A stretch of 64,000 bases of DNA from CCY15215 sp039194995 (GTDB lineage: Bacteria; Cyanobacteriota; Cyanobacteriia; Cyanobacteriales; Spirulinaceae), in the NCBI GenBank assembly GCA_039194995.1, contig JBCCVR010000008.1, positions 1 through 64,000 of the forward strand, given 5' to 3'. Position 1 is the first letter of the stretch; each line of letters opens with the position of its first letter. Positions 7,681 through 15,339 of this stretch are shown here, one piece after another. Position numbers and translations under genes: made by a program. The notes beneath the pieces were generated by a model. It had not been told where the DNA came from and ran no database searches. It saw nothing but the letters and a program-made list of their open reading frames with translations.

Positions 7681-10401
7681 GTGCAATCTCATTTACCTTC
7701 TTACCATGCCATTGCCGACCCTGAAATCGTGGAAAGTTTGGGAAGCAATGCCGAAAGCGGTTTAACGCCCGAGGAAGTCGCTCGCCGCTACGAACAATAT
7801 GGCTGGAACGAACTGAAATTTAAACCGGGTAAACCTGCATGGTTGCGATTCTTACTGCAATTTAATCAGCCCCTACTCTACATTTTGCTACTGGCGGGAG
7901 TCGTGAAAGCGTCTCTGGGGTCTTGGACGAATGCGGGGGTGATTTGGGGTGTGACCCTGATAAACGCCATTATTGGCTATGTCCAAGAAGCGAAAGCAGA
8001 AGGGGCGATCGCCTCTCTGGCCAAAGCCGTGACCACTGAAGCGACGGTGGTGCGAGAAGGGCAAACCCTGCGGATTCCTTCGCGAGATTTGGTGCCAGGG
8101 GATCTCGTTTTACTGGCATCGGGAGATAAAGTCCCCGCCGACTTGCGTTTGTTAAAAGTTCGCAATTTACAAGTTGATGAATCTGCGCTGACGGGGGAAG
8201 CGGTTCCGGTGGATAAATCCCTCCCCGTTTTGGCATCGGATACGCCCTTAGCCGAACGAACAAATATGGCTTACGCGGGGAGTTTTGTCACCTTCGGACA
8301 GGGTAGAGGGCTAGTGGTCGCTACGGCAAATGCCACCGAAGTCGGGCAAATTTCTCAATCGATGGAACGTCAAACGAACCTCGCGACCCCCCTCACCCGC
8401 AAGTTTGCCAAATTTAGCCACACCCTGCTTTACGCAATCTTAACCCTGGCAACTTTAACTTTTGCTATTGGGGTGGGACAAGGAGAATCTTGGGTTGATA
8501 TGTTTGAGGCGGCTGTTGCCCTTGCAGTGAGTGCCATTCCTGAAGGTTTGCCGGCGGTGGTAACGATTACTTTGGCGATCGGAGTCAATCGCATGGCGAC
8601 TCGCAATGCTATTATCCGCAAATTGCCGGCGGTGGAAGCATTGGGCAGTGCGACGACGATCTGTTCCGATAAAACGGGAACTCTCACAGAAAATCAAATG
8701 ACGGTACAAGCGATTTATTCGGGAGGAGAGCATTATACGGTCAGTGGCGGCGGTTATAGTCCCAAAGGAGATATTGTCGGCAAATCCGGCGATCCTTTTG
8801 AAGATGGGTTGCCACCTGCCCTAGAAGGTTGTTTGGTGGCGGGATTGCTTTGTAATGACTCCCAGTTAAAACAAACTGGGGAGGATTGGTCGGTGGTGGG
8901 AGATCCCACGGAAGGGGCGTTAATTGTCGCAGGGGCAAAAGCGGGTCTGAGTCAAGCGGGGCTGGCATCTTTGCAACCGCGATTAGATGCGATTCCCTTT
9001 GAGTCCCAGTATCAATATATGGCCACGCTCCACGATGGAGAAGAGCGAGGGATTTGCGTTAAGGGATCGGTAGAGGCATTGATGCGCCGTTGTTCCCAAA
9101 CGATCGACGATCGCGGTCGAGAGATTCCGTTGAATGCTGAGGCGATCGAGGAAGCGGTCGCAATGATGGCAGAACAAGGATTGCGGGTTCTTGCCTTTGC
9201 CAAAAAAGCAGTAGATGCCCATCAGCATTCCCTAGACCACGAGGATATCGAAACGGATTTAGTATTTCTGGGCTTGCAGGGGATGATCGACCCGCCGCGA
9301 CCCGAGGCGATCGCGGCGATTCATTCCTGTCAAACGGCGGGCATTCGCGTCAAGATGATTACGGGGGATCATATTGCGACGGCTCGGGCGATCGCCCAAC
9401 GCATGGGTATCCAAGCCGCAGGAGAAGCGATACTCCCTACGGGAACGCAAGCGATCGCGTTTGAAGGGCGAGAATTAAGCAAAATGGACGATCTGCAACT
9501 GACTCGGGCGGTGACGGAGGGGGCGGTTTTTGCAAGGGTGGCCCCGGCTCAAAAGCTGCAACTCGTGGAAGCCCTCCAGTCTAAGGGGGAAATCGTGGCC
9601 ATGACGGGGGATGGGGTGAATGATGCTCCCGCCCTCAAACAAGCGGATATTGGCATTGCCATGGGGAAAGGCGGCACCGAAGTGGCTCGGGAGTCTGCCG
9701 ATATGCTCCTCACTGACGATAACTTTGCCTCCATTGAAGCGGCGGTAGAAGAAGGGCGCACGGTCTATCAAAATCTACGCAAGGCGATCGCGTTTCTCCT
9801 GCCCGTGAATGGGGGGGAATCTATGACCATCCTCATCAGTGCGTTACTGGCTCGGGATCTGCCCATCCTCTCCCTGCAAGTGCTGTGGCTGAATATGATC
9901 AACTCCGTTACGATGACGGTTCCTCTCGCCTTTGAAGAAAAACCGCGCGGGATCATGCAGGTTCCGCCGCGCAACCCTAACGAACCCTTAATCGTCAAGG
10001 CACTTTTGTACCGAATTTTAACGGTTTCCTTGTTCAACTGGATTCTCATTTTTGGCATTTTTGAATGGGCTGAAGTGGCGACAGGAGATATTGCCGTTGC
10101 CCGCACCATGGCTATTCAAGCCCTCGTTGCCGCACGGGTCGTCTATCTTCTCAGTGTCAGCGAGTTGGGGAAAAGTGCGATCGCTTATCTGCGAGGGCGA
10201 GTCAAATCAATTGCCAATGCACGGATCTTATTAGGGGGGATTGTAGCGGCTATTGCGCTACAAATCGTCTTTAGTCAGTGGGGAGTCATGAATGTTCTCT
10301 TTGAAACCGCACCATTAACCTTTAATCAATGGCTGATCTGTTTATTACCGACAATTCCCATGATACCCGTGGCAATCTTGGCTAATCGCATCGATCCTTA
10401 G
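7681..10401 (+). CDS. P-type cation-transporting ATPase (P2A-like, PacL/PMR1-like)
   Basis: A membrane pump of about 906 residues with the full P-type order: N-terminal cation ATPase domain, actuator domain with LTGEAVPV, and M4 with AVSAIPEGLPAVVT. The phosphorylation site is CSDKTGTLTEN (Asp330), and the hinge motif is MTGDGVNDAPAL (about 641-652). PEGLP in M4 and the N-terminal LTPEEVARRYEQYGWNEL place it near Ca2+-type P2A pumps. However, M6 reads WLNMINSVTMTVPLAFE, where SERCA-type pumps have NLVTDG. The key Asp is replaced by Ser, so ion specificity may differ. The GTG at 7681 follows GGAGGA by 10 bases; an in-frame TTG at 7663 overlaps that site and is less likely. Confidence 0.9.
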   Translation: MQSHLPSYHAIADPEIVESLGSNAESGLTPEEVARRYEQYGWNELKFKPGKPAWLRFLLQFNQPLLYILLLAGVVKASLGSWTNAGVIWGVTLINAIIGYVQEAKAEGAIASLAKAVTTEATVVREGQTLRIPSRDLVPGDLVLLASGDKVPADLRLLKVRNLQVDESALTGEAVPVDKSLPVLASDTPLAERTNMAYAGSFVTFGQGRGLVVATANATEVGQISQSMERQTNLATPLTRKFAKFSHTLLYAILTLATLTFAIGVGQGESWVDMFEAAVALAVSAIPEGLPAVVTITLAIGVNRMATRNAIIRKLPAVEALGSATTICSDKTGTLTENQMTVQAIYSGGEHYTVSGGGYSPKGDIVGKSGDPFEDGLPPALEGCLVAGLLCNDSQLKQTGEDWSVVGDPTEGALIVAGAKAGLSQAGLASLQPRLDAIPFESQYQYMATLHDGEERGICVKGSVEALMRRCSQTIDDRGREIPLNAEAIEEAVAMMAEQGLRVLAFAKKAVDAHQHSLDHEDIETDLVFLGLQGMIDPPRPEAIAAIHSCQTAGIRVKMITGDHIATARAIAQRMGIQAAGEAILPTGTQAIAFEGRELSKMDDLQLTRAVTEGAVFARVAPAQKLQLVEALQSKGEIVAMTGDGVNDAPALKQADIGIAMGKGGTEVARESADMLLTDDNFASIEAAVEEGRTVYQNLRKAIAFLLPVNGGESMTILISALLARDLPILSLQVLWLNMINSVTMTVPLAFEEKPRGIMQVPPRNPNEPLIVKALLYRILTVSLFNWILIFGIFEWAEVATGDIAVARTMAIQALVAARVVYLLSVSELGKSAIAYLRGRVKSIANARILLGGIVAAIALQIVFSQWGVMNVLFETAPLTFNQWLICLLPTIPMIPVAILANRIDP

Positions 10402-10467
10402 TGAGATAGCAAGGCGATCGCGTTGGGATTGTCCGCCATTGCGATCGCTCTTCAAGAATTGTACTGT

Positions 10468-10695
10468 TTATGGCAGCAAAGCGATCGCGATTGATGAACG
10501 GCGATCGTACAAGAGAGACGCATACAAATCGTCGGGTTCTAAGTCTTCATAATCTGCTAGAATCTCTGCGATTGTCATCCCAGAACTCAGAAGCTCGATC
10601 ATAAATTCAACGGGATAGCGTAACCCCCGAATGCAGGGTTTTCCGTGGCAAATGTCGGGGTGATGAGTAATTCGTTGTAAAAGAGATTCTGACAT
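10468..10695 (-). CDS. DUF433 protein (VapB-type antitoxin-like), apparently orphan
   Basis: The 75-residue protein contains the DUF433 signature HPDICHGKPCIRGLRYPVEF and SSGMTIAEILADYEDLEPDDL. This is a small winged-helix-like domain that serves as the antitoxin of DUF5615 PIN-like toxins in many bacteria. No DUF5615 toxin lies beside it; the neighbour is a NACHT gene on the same strand 34 bases upstream. The last 16 residues (LLYDRRSSIAIALLP) depart from the usual family ending and are encoded across HIP1-like GATCGC sequence, so the C-terminus may have been altered. It could be a remnant or act in trans. Confidence 0.75.
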   Translation of the reverse strand: MSESLLQRITHHPDICHGKPCIRGLRYPVEFMIELLSSGMTIAEILADYEDLEPDDLYASLLYDRRSSIAIALLP

Positions 10696-10729
10696 TGTTT
10701 TGGGTGGGGTTATGGGTATGATAATTATA

Positions 10730-13459
10730 TTATTCTGTTACTTTTTCTCGCTCTCGACGCTCTATTAATTTTCGTATGAATTGCTTTGTTTGTTCGTACA
10801 GCGATTCGTCTTCTAGTATCTTGCGATCGTATAGCTCATCTAAACGCTCAGTAAAATCTGCTAGAAGATCGATCATTCTTCCTGATGTTGACCATTTCTT
10901 TGTATTTTGTAACAATTCGAAATTTAGGGAGAATTCTTCACTATTAGAAAGTATTTTTAATCCTTGCTCAAATCCATAAATACTGGATTTAGAATTATTA
11001 GTAGCTTTCAAAAAATAAGATTCAAATTGTAGTACCTCAATTAAACAAATTGGAATATATATTATATAATCTGGAAAACAATTTTTGATGACTTCTAGTA
11101 TTGCATTAAGATCAGAAAAACCGGAGGAAATAGCAAAAAACAAGCCAGAGTTAATCATCCATATTGTCCAAAAAAAATGGTTTCCTTGTTCTGGATTTTT
11201 GGCTGTTATACATTGCGTCCAAATCTCTATGTCTTTGACATGTTGAGCGCAAATACTCCACATTATATCTCGAATTTTACTTTTGCTTTTTTTAGCATTT
11301 AACCAATTAACATCATTCTGTTGAACTGCATAGTCCAGTAAGTCATATAGCAATGTTCTTTTACCATTAATTTGCTTGATTCCAAATTGTGGTATTGCAA
11401 AGTTAAAATTTCCTGTATCTTCTTCAGATGATTTGTATATATAATATGAATTAGAGATAATAAAATAGGATGATATAATAGTTTCATCTGAACAAAAATG
11501 ATATTCATTCTCTAGGAGATTTTGCAACAATCTAAACCGTATTGTAGATGGTATATTTTCATATTGATCATAGAGAATACCATAAGCAAGCTCGTGACTT
11601 TTATCTTCATTACATTTATCAATAAAGTCTTCAATATCGGCGACAGATGCGAGACCAGCCCAAAGAAAAATAACAGTATTCCATCGATCGCTATCTCTAT
11701 TTTCAAAGAGAGTCCAGCGATCTATCCTTCGTCCCGACGCATCTCGCCGATCGCCTTGTACAATCGTTTCTGCAACTAAATATTCTGCAACGCTTTTATG
11801 GACGAAATTATAAACTCCGGGTCCGACAATTAACCCCGATCGCTCTCTCAATGTATCTAAAACTTCCCCCGTCGGTAACTCGATCTTCATTTCATCGAGC
11901 AATTTTTCGACTAGACTCAATATCTCCTCTTCATCCAGTTGGTCTTTTTCTTGTAAGTGCATCGATAAGGCAAGGCCTTGCAAAATTTTGCGTTTTTGTT
12001 CTAGAGAAAGTTGTATGCTAGTTGCGGTCACTTTGCGGCGATCGTCCCACAATCCCAACATTCCTTCAACATAACGCTCATACAGTTTAGAACGTCCGCT
12101 AGGAAGGCGACCATCTAAATGATGAACCATCAATAACGTTGATAATAAAAGTGGATTTCCTGTTAATGGTTTGATTGTCGGATCGTTGCGCCATTCTTGT
12201 GCAAGTTCATTCGCGTCAATTTCCCGATCGCCATCAACTAATAAAGGTGTATATTGATACCAGCATTGAATATAATCTACAATTCTTGATTCGTCAAAAG
12301 GTTCGACCGACCAACTTAACCACTCGTTCCCCAAACTCCCTAAATGTTCCGTTGTTAAAGGTCGAGAAGTCAAAATAATCGGACAAGTCTGCACCGCAAT
12401 CTGTAATTCTAAAATCCAATCTCGTACCGTATCGCGAGAACAGGGTGCAATTTCATCAAATCCATCTAAAATAAAAATAATTTGCTTCTTGTCGAGCCAT
12501 TTAGACACGCGATCGCTTGTGATTTCATCTTTTAAAATATCCCCTACTGTCGTCCGAATGAGAGCCTGTAAAGAGGGCAAAGAATTGGCTGTTAAACCAC
12601 GCAATTCGATGCGAACTCCAATCCCTTCCCAGCGATCGCTCAATACTGTTTCTCGTTGCAACCATTTTGACCAAGTAGATTTTCCCGCACCGGGCCCGCC
12701 AATTAAAACTGCTCGATTTCTCCAACCAATAAAGCGATCGAAACTCTCATTTTCTGTCTCAATAATCTCGTTTTTTCGCTGCGCGATCTCCTGATGAACG
12801 AGTTGGGGATGTACAAAAAAATTAGCGAATTTTCCGGCAACCGGACGATCTGCCCTCAAACCCGTTAAATCGAGTTCGATCCCAATTTTTTGTGCGACAA
12901 TACGGCGAGCCTTTCTGAGGGTTTTATCGGCTTGTTGAGAAGATTCTGTCGCTAGTGCATCCACCTTAGCAAAAAGCGATCGCAATTCCTCCACTATCTC
13001 ATCAAAACGCCGAAAATTTTCTCGCCACGCTTGGCCTTCCCACTCCGTTATCGCCGCCGGAATTTTACACAATAGCGTTGCAATCCGAGGACATAACAGC
13101 GCGTAAACTTCTTTTAACCCTTCATCAACGACCACTTCAGGAAAAGGGCGATCTTTATATAAATTCTCAAAAATCTGTTGACCATTCAAAGAACCTTTAA
13201 ATAACTGTTCTGGATTTTCAGCCAGAGGGCGAAGTTCCTCTACACAGGTTTGAATCAACAATCTTTGCTGATGGTCTGTTATTTTTTCTTGGGAAAGAAA
13301 GGGTAAAAGCGGTTTAACAACATCTGCGGTTGCATCGTTAACGCGACTTTCAATTTTACGACGCTGGAAAAAATCTAAAGATTTGTAACCGCTAAACTCA
13401 ATCGCACTGGCAATAAGACTGCTAATGACACTAAATGCAAACTCGTCTATCCCTGTCAT
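10730..13459 (-). CDS. NACHT-domain STAND NTPase (bacterial NLR-like, candidate defence protein)
   Basis: A 909-residue protein. Residues 1-240 form a helical N-terminal region of unknown effector type with a short hydrophobic start (FAFSVISSLIASAIEF). The NACHT core has Walker A GGPGAGKST (254-262), Walker B IIFILDGFDEIA (327-338) and the downstream LTSRP (363-367). Residues 480-909 would be the C-terminal sensor. The 3' half of the gene (about 10.9-11.6 kb) is much richer in A+T and lysine/asparagine codons than the 5' half, and the rest of the window is HIP1-rich. Recombination of the sensor part is therefore plausible. Bacterial NACHT proteins of this layout have shown anti-phage activity in other species; function here is inferred. 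Confidence 0.82.
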   Translation of the reverse strand: MTGIDEFAFSVISSLIASAIEFSGYKSLDFFQRRKIESRVNDATADVVKPLLPFLSQEKITDHQQRLLIQTCVEELRPLAENPEQLFKGSLNGQQIFENLYKDRPFPEVVVDEGLKEVYALLCPRIATLLCKIPAAITEWEGQAWRENFRRFDEIVEELRSLFAKVDALATESSQQADKTLRKARRIVAQKIGIELDLTGLRADRPVAGKFANFFVHPQLVHQEIAQRKNEIIETENESFDRFIGWRNRAVLIGGPGAGKSTWSKWLQRETVLSDRWEGIGVRIELRGLTANSLPSLQALIRTTVGDILKDEITSDRVSKWLDKKQIIFILDGFDEIAPCSRDTVRDWILELQIAVQTCPIILTSRPLTTEHLGSLGNEWLSWSVEPFDESRIVDYIQCWYQYTPLLVDGDREIDANELAQEWRNDPTIKPLTGNPLLLSTLLMVHHLDGRLPSGRSKLYERYVEGMLGLWDDRRKVTATSIQLSLEQKRKILQGLALSMHLQEKDQLDEEEILSLVEKLLDEMKIELPTGEVLDTLRERSGLIVGPGVYNFVHKSVAEYLVAETIVQGDRRDASGRRIDRWTLFENRDSDRWNTVIFLWAGLASVADIEDFIDKCNEDKSHELAYGILYDQYENIPSTIRFRLLQNLLENEYHFCSDETIISSYFIISNSYYIYKSSEEDTGNFNFAIPQFGIKQINGKRTLLYDLLDYAVQQNDVNWLNAKKSKSKIRDIMWSICAQHVKDIEIWTQCITAKNPEQGNHFFWTIWMINSGLFFAISSGFSDLNAILEVIKNCFPDYIIYIPICLIEVLQFESYFLKATNNSKSSIYGFEQGLKILSNSEEFSLNFELLQNTKKWSTSGRMIDLLADFTERLDELYDRKILEDESLYEQTKQFIRKLIERREREKVTE

Positions 13460-13641
13460 TGGAAATTATCCGTTAATTGAGAAATACGCTTGTATATTTT
13501 CTCTGTTATAGCAAAATATACAACAAAATGGCAGCACTCCACAAAGACGAAATACGATCGCATCCACATCTCAACTTCAAACAGCGATCGCACACCTCAG
13601 ACAAAAACAAAGTTAACGCGATCGAGAAAAAATATCGTTTC

Positions 13642-13971
13642 TCATTCCTCCCCATACCAATCTTCAGCCGTCAAAAGCGCTTGTTTGCTATGACGAACAT
13701 AAACAATAAAAACCGTACTCTCTCGAATGACAAAGAGAATACGATAAACATTTTTTCGCTTTCCATAGAGGAGTTGTCGTACTTCCTCGGGAAAAATATT
13801 ATTTTCAATTGCTAAAGAACAACGCTTAGGCTTTTCTTGCAACGTTGCCAATCGATTCATCAGTCCCCGAAACCAGCGATCGGCGTAGTTTGCATTGCTT
13901 TGTTTTAGCCACTCGTAAGCCGCTTCGATTTCAATTTCTGCTTTCCTAGAGATCCGAACTTGAAATACCAT
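13642..13971 (-). CDS. RelE/ParE-family toxin
   Basis: The 109-residue protein has the family pattern: RISRKAEIEIEAAYEWLKQSN at the N-terminus, a central WFRGLMNRLATLQEKPKRC helix pair, and beta strands with RQLLYGKRKNVYRILFVI and VFIVYVRHSKQ. The YRILF and VRHS elements are typical of RelE/ParE toxins. It overlaps the upstream antitoxin gene by 26 bases, so translation is coupled. RelE-like activity (ribosome-dependent mRNA cleavage) or gyrase poisoning are both possible from sequence alone. It lies in the accessory block between a NACHT and a Uma2 gene. Confidence 0.83.
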   Translation of the reverse strand: MVFQVRISRKAEIEIEAAYEWLKQSNANYADRWFRGLMNRLATLQEKPKRCSLAIENNIFPEEVRQLLYGKRKNVYRILFVIRESTVFIVYVRHSKQALLTAEDWYGEE

Positions 13972-14245
13972 GCTTTTGCTGCATTGCTTGTTGAAAATCC
14001 TCTAAAGAACGAGTTCGTCCCGCATCGATATCTTCTAACCCCGCTTGAATTCCCGTAATTGTTTCGAGATATTCCATCATATCCAGTATTTTTTGATAGG
14101 AAACCGCATCTTGAACGACTAATTCGGCTTTGCCATTGACGGTCAATACAATCGGATTTCCCGTTTGTTTCATCTGTTCGATGAACTCGGATGTATTGCG
14201 TTTAAAACTGGACAAAGATTGAATATCGCGACTTAGGTTAAGCAT
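13946..14245 (-). CDS. Phd/YefM-family antitoxin
   Basis: The 99-residue protein begins MLNLSRDIQSLSSFKRNTSE, the Phd/YefM DNA-binding fold, followed by VLTVNGKAELVVQDAVSYQ, the diagnostic strand-turn of that family. The C-terminal DIDAGRTRSLEDFQQAM region would mask the toxin. The ATG at 14245 is chosen because it gives the family's normal N-terminus; an in-frame TTG at 14275 adds ten residues and is unlikely. The 3' end overlaps the toxin gene by 26 bases. Autorepression of the operon is expected for this family. Confidence 0.85.
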   Translation of the reverse strand: MLNLSRDIQSLSSFKRNTSEFIEQMKQTGNPIVLTVNGKAELVVQDAVSYQKILDMMEYLETITGIQAGLEDIDAGRTRSLEDFQQAMQQKHGISSSDL

Positions 14246-14301
14246 ACTCACTAGCTTCACTAAATTTGCATTCAATTTAATGCTATCATATTTTCATCGC
14301 C

Positions 14302-14339
14302 GCGATCGCTCCGACTCTCCCAACCTAAAACGCGATCGC
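14302..14339. repeat. 38-bp HIP1-bounded repeat, copy 1
   Basis: The block starts and ends with GCGATCGC and matches 15021-15058 at 34 of 38 positions in the same orientation. The two copies flank the Uma2 gene, with 21 and 96 bases of extra spacer. Confidence 0.6.
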
Positions 14340-14360
14340 CCCTCACAAAAAACGATTAAA

Positions 14361-14924
14361 TTACTCGAATATATTTTTTGAAGCTAAACTAAACTCTTCT
14401 AACAAAGGACTGGTCAAGCGATCGCTGCGATACAATGTCATGACTTTTTTCAATTGTCCCGCTTCACGACGATAAACTTCAAGCGATCGCCGTTCTCGGT
14501 CTGCAATCCAGTATTCTAAAACCCCTTGGATTGAGTATAATTTCACTTTAGTCTCATAATCCCGCTTGCGATCGCTGGCAGAACGAGATAAGACTTCAAC
14601 AACTAATTCCGGTGCGCCTGTCAAATGTCCCGCATCATCAAGAAGGGTATTTAAAGATTCACTGCTTGCCCAAACAACATCGGGAATCACACTATCAGTA
14701 TCCGAGAAAATAACACTAGGAGCAAAAGCCGCTTGTCCCGAACCTTGATGTTGCGACCAATATCGTAATTCAGCATAAATTGCACCCGCGATATCTTGAT
14801 GTTTCCAATGCGGCGCTCGGGTCACAAATAATTCTCCCTCAATAATTTCGTAGCGATTTCCATTATCTGGAAAACCTGCCAAATCATCTACTGTCCATCG
14901 GACTCGTTCGGTCGTTATTGACAT
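14361..14924 (-). CDS. Uma2-family (DUF820) PD-(D/E)XK nuclease-like protein
   Basis: The 187-residue protein carries the DUF820/Uma2 features: NRYEIIEGELFV near the N-terminus, DTDSVIPDVVWAS (the PD motif), and APELVVEVLSRSASDRKRDYETKVKLY, which supplies the E-x-K and trailing conserved residues of the nuclease fold. This family is hugely expanded in cyanobacteria and its role is not established; links to mobile DNA are suspected. The start is the ATG at 14924, with an in-frame TTG at 14933. It is enclosed by two 38-bp direct repeats bounded by HIP1 octamers. Confidence 0.85.
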   Translation of the reverse strand: MSITTERVRWTVDDLAGFPDNGNRYEIIEGELFVTRAPHWKHQDIAGAIYAELRYWSQHQGSGQAAFAPSVIFSDTDSVIPDVVWASSESLNTLLDDAGHLTGAPELVVEVLSRSASDRKRDYETKVKLYSIQGVLEYWIADRERRSLEVYRREAGQLKKVMTLYRSDRLTSPLLEEFSLASKNIFE

Positions 14925-15339
14925 CGTTATCAATTGGGGCTTACCATCCCTACATTATATAAAAATTGGGGAAACAGTATCGCGATCGCAACCTCCTTCT
15001 CATTGCAAACAAGATTTGATGCGATCGCCCCAACTCTCTCAACCCAAAACGCGATCGCATTGTTCGAGATGAGGAGAGCAAGGATAGCGGGACTGAGGAT
15101 CATTAAGTTAGCAGGACTGATTGAGCGAATACGTCCTAGAGTCAGGGACAATCTTGAATAAATATTTTTTTACGATTCTTCGGGCAATCGATGGGTTATA
15201 AGGGGGGAAACGTTTTTTAATCAAAAATCGAGTACCTTTCGTCCAGTATATTACCATTCCTTATAAATCCCCAAGTTTGCCGATTTCATCCCCTCAAAAT
15301 AGTAAAGAAATTTAACCCACAATTATTCTCAGAATTTCC
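14925..15339. other. Gene-free spacer with HIP1 repeat
   Basis: About 415 bases between the divergent Uma2 and membrane-protein genes. It holds copy 2 of the 38-bp repeat and several HIP1 octamers. A short open stretch at 15069-15161 would encode a 30-residue basic peptide (MRRARIAGLRIIKLAGLIE...); I have no evidence that it is expressed. The last 170 bases are AT-rich and should hold the promoter of the following gene, but no confident box pair is visible. Confidence 0.5.
15021..15058. repeat. 38-bp HIP1-bounded repeat, copy 2
   Basis: Partner of 14302-14339 (four substitutions). Confidence 0.6.

Noticed and set aside
11299..11508. Alternative minus-strand frame within the NACHT gene
   Set aside because: The AT-rich segment opens several frames by chance, but the main frame is continuous for 909 residues with NACHT motifs, so no frameshift is needed.
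13477..13815. 112-residue open frame on the plus strand between the NACHT gene and the RelE gene
   Set aside because: Overlaps the RelE-type toxin gene antisense for half its length, has no recognisable motif, and the RelE/Phd pair explains the region.
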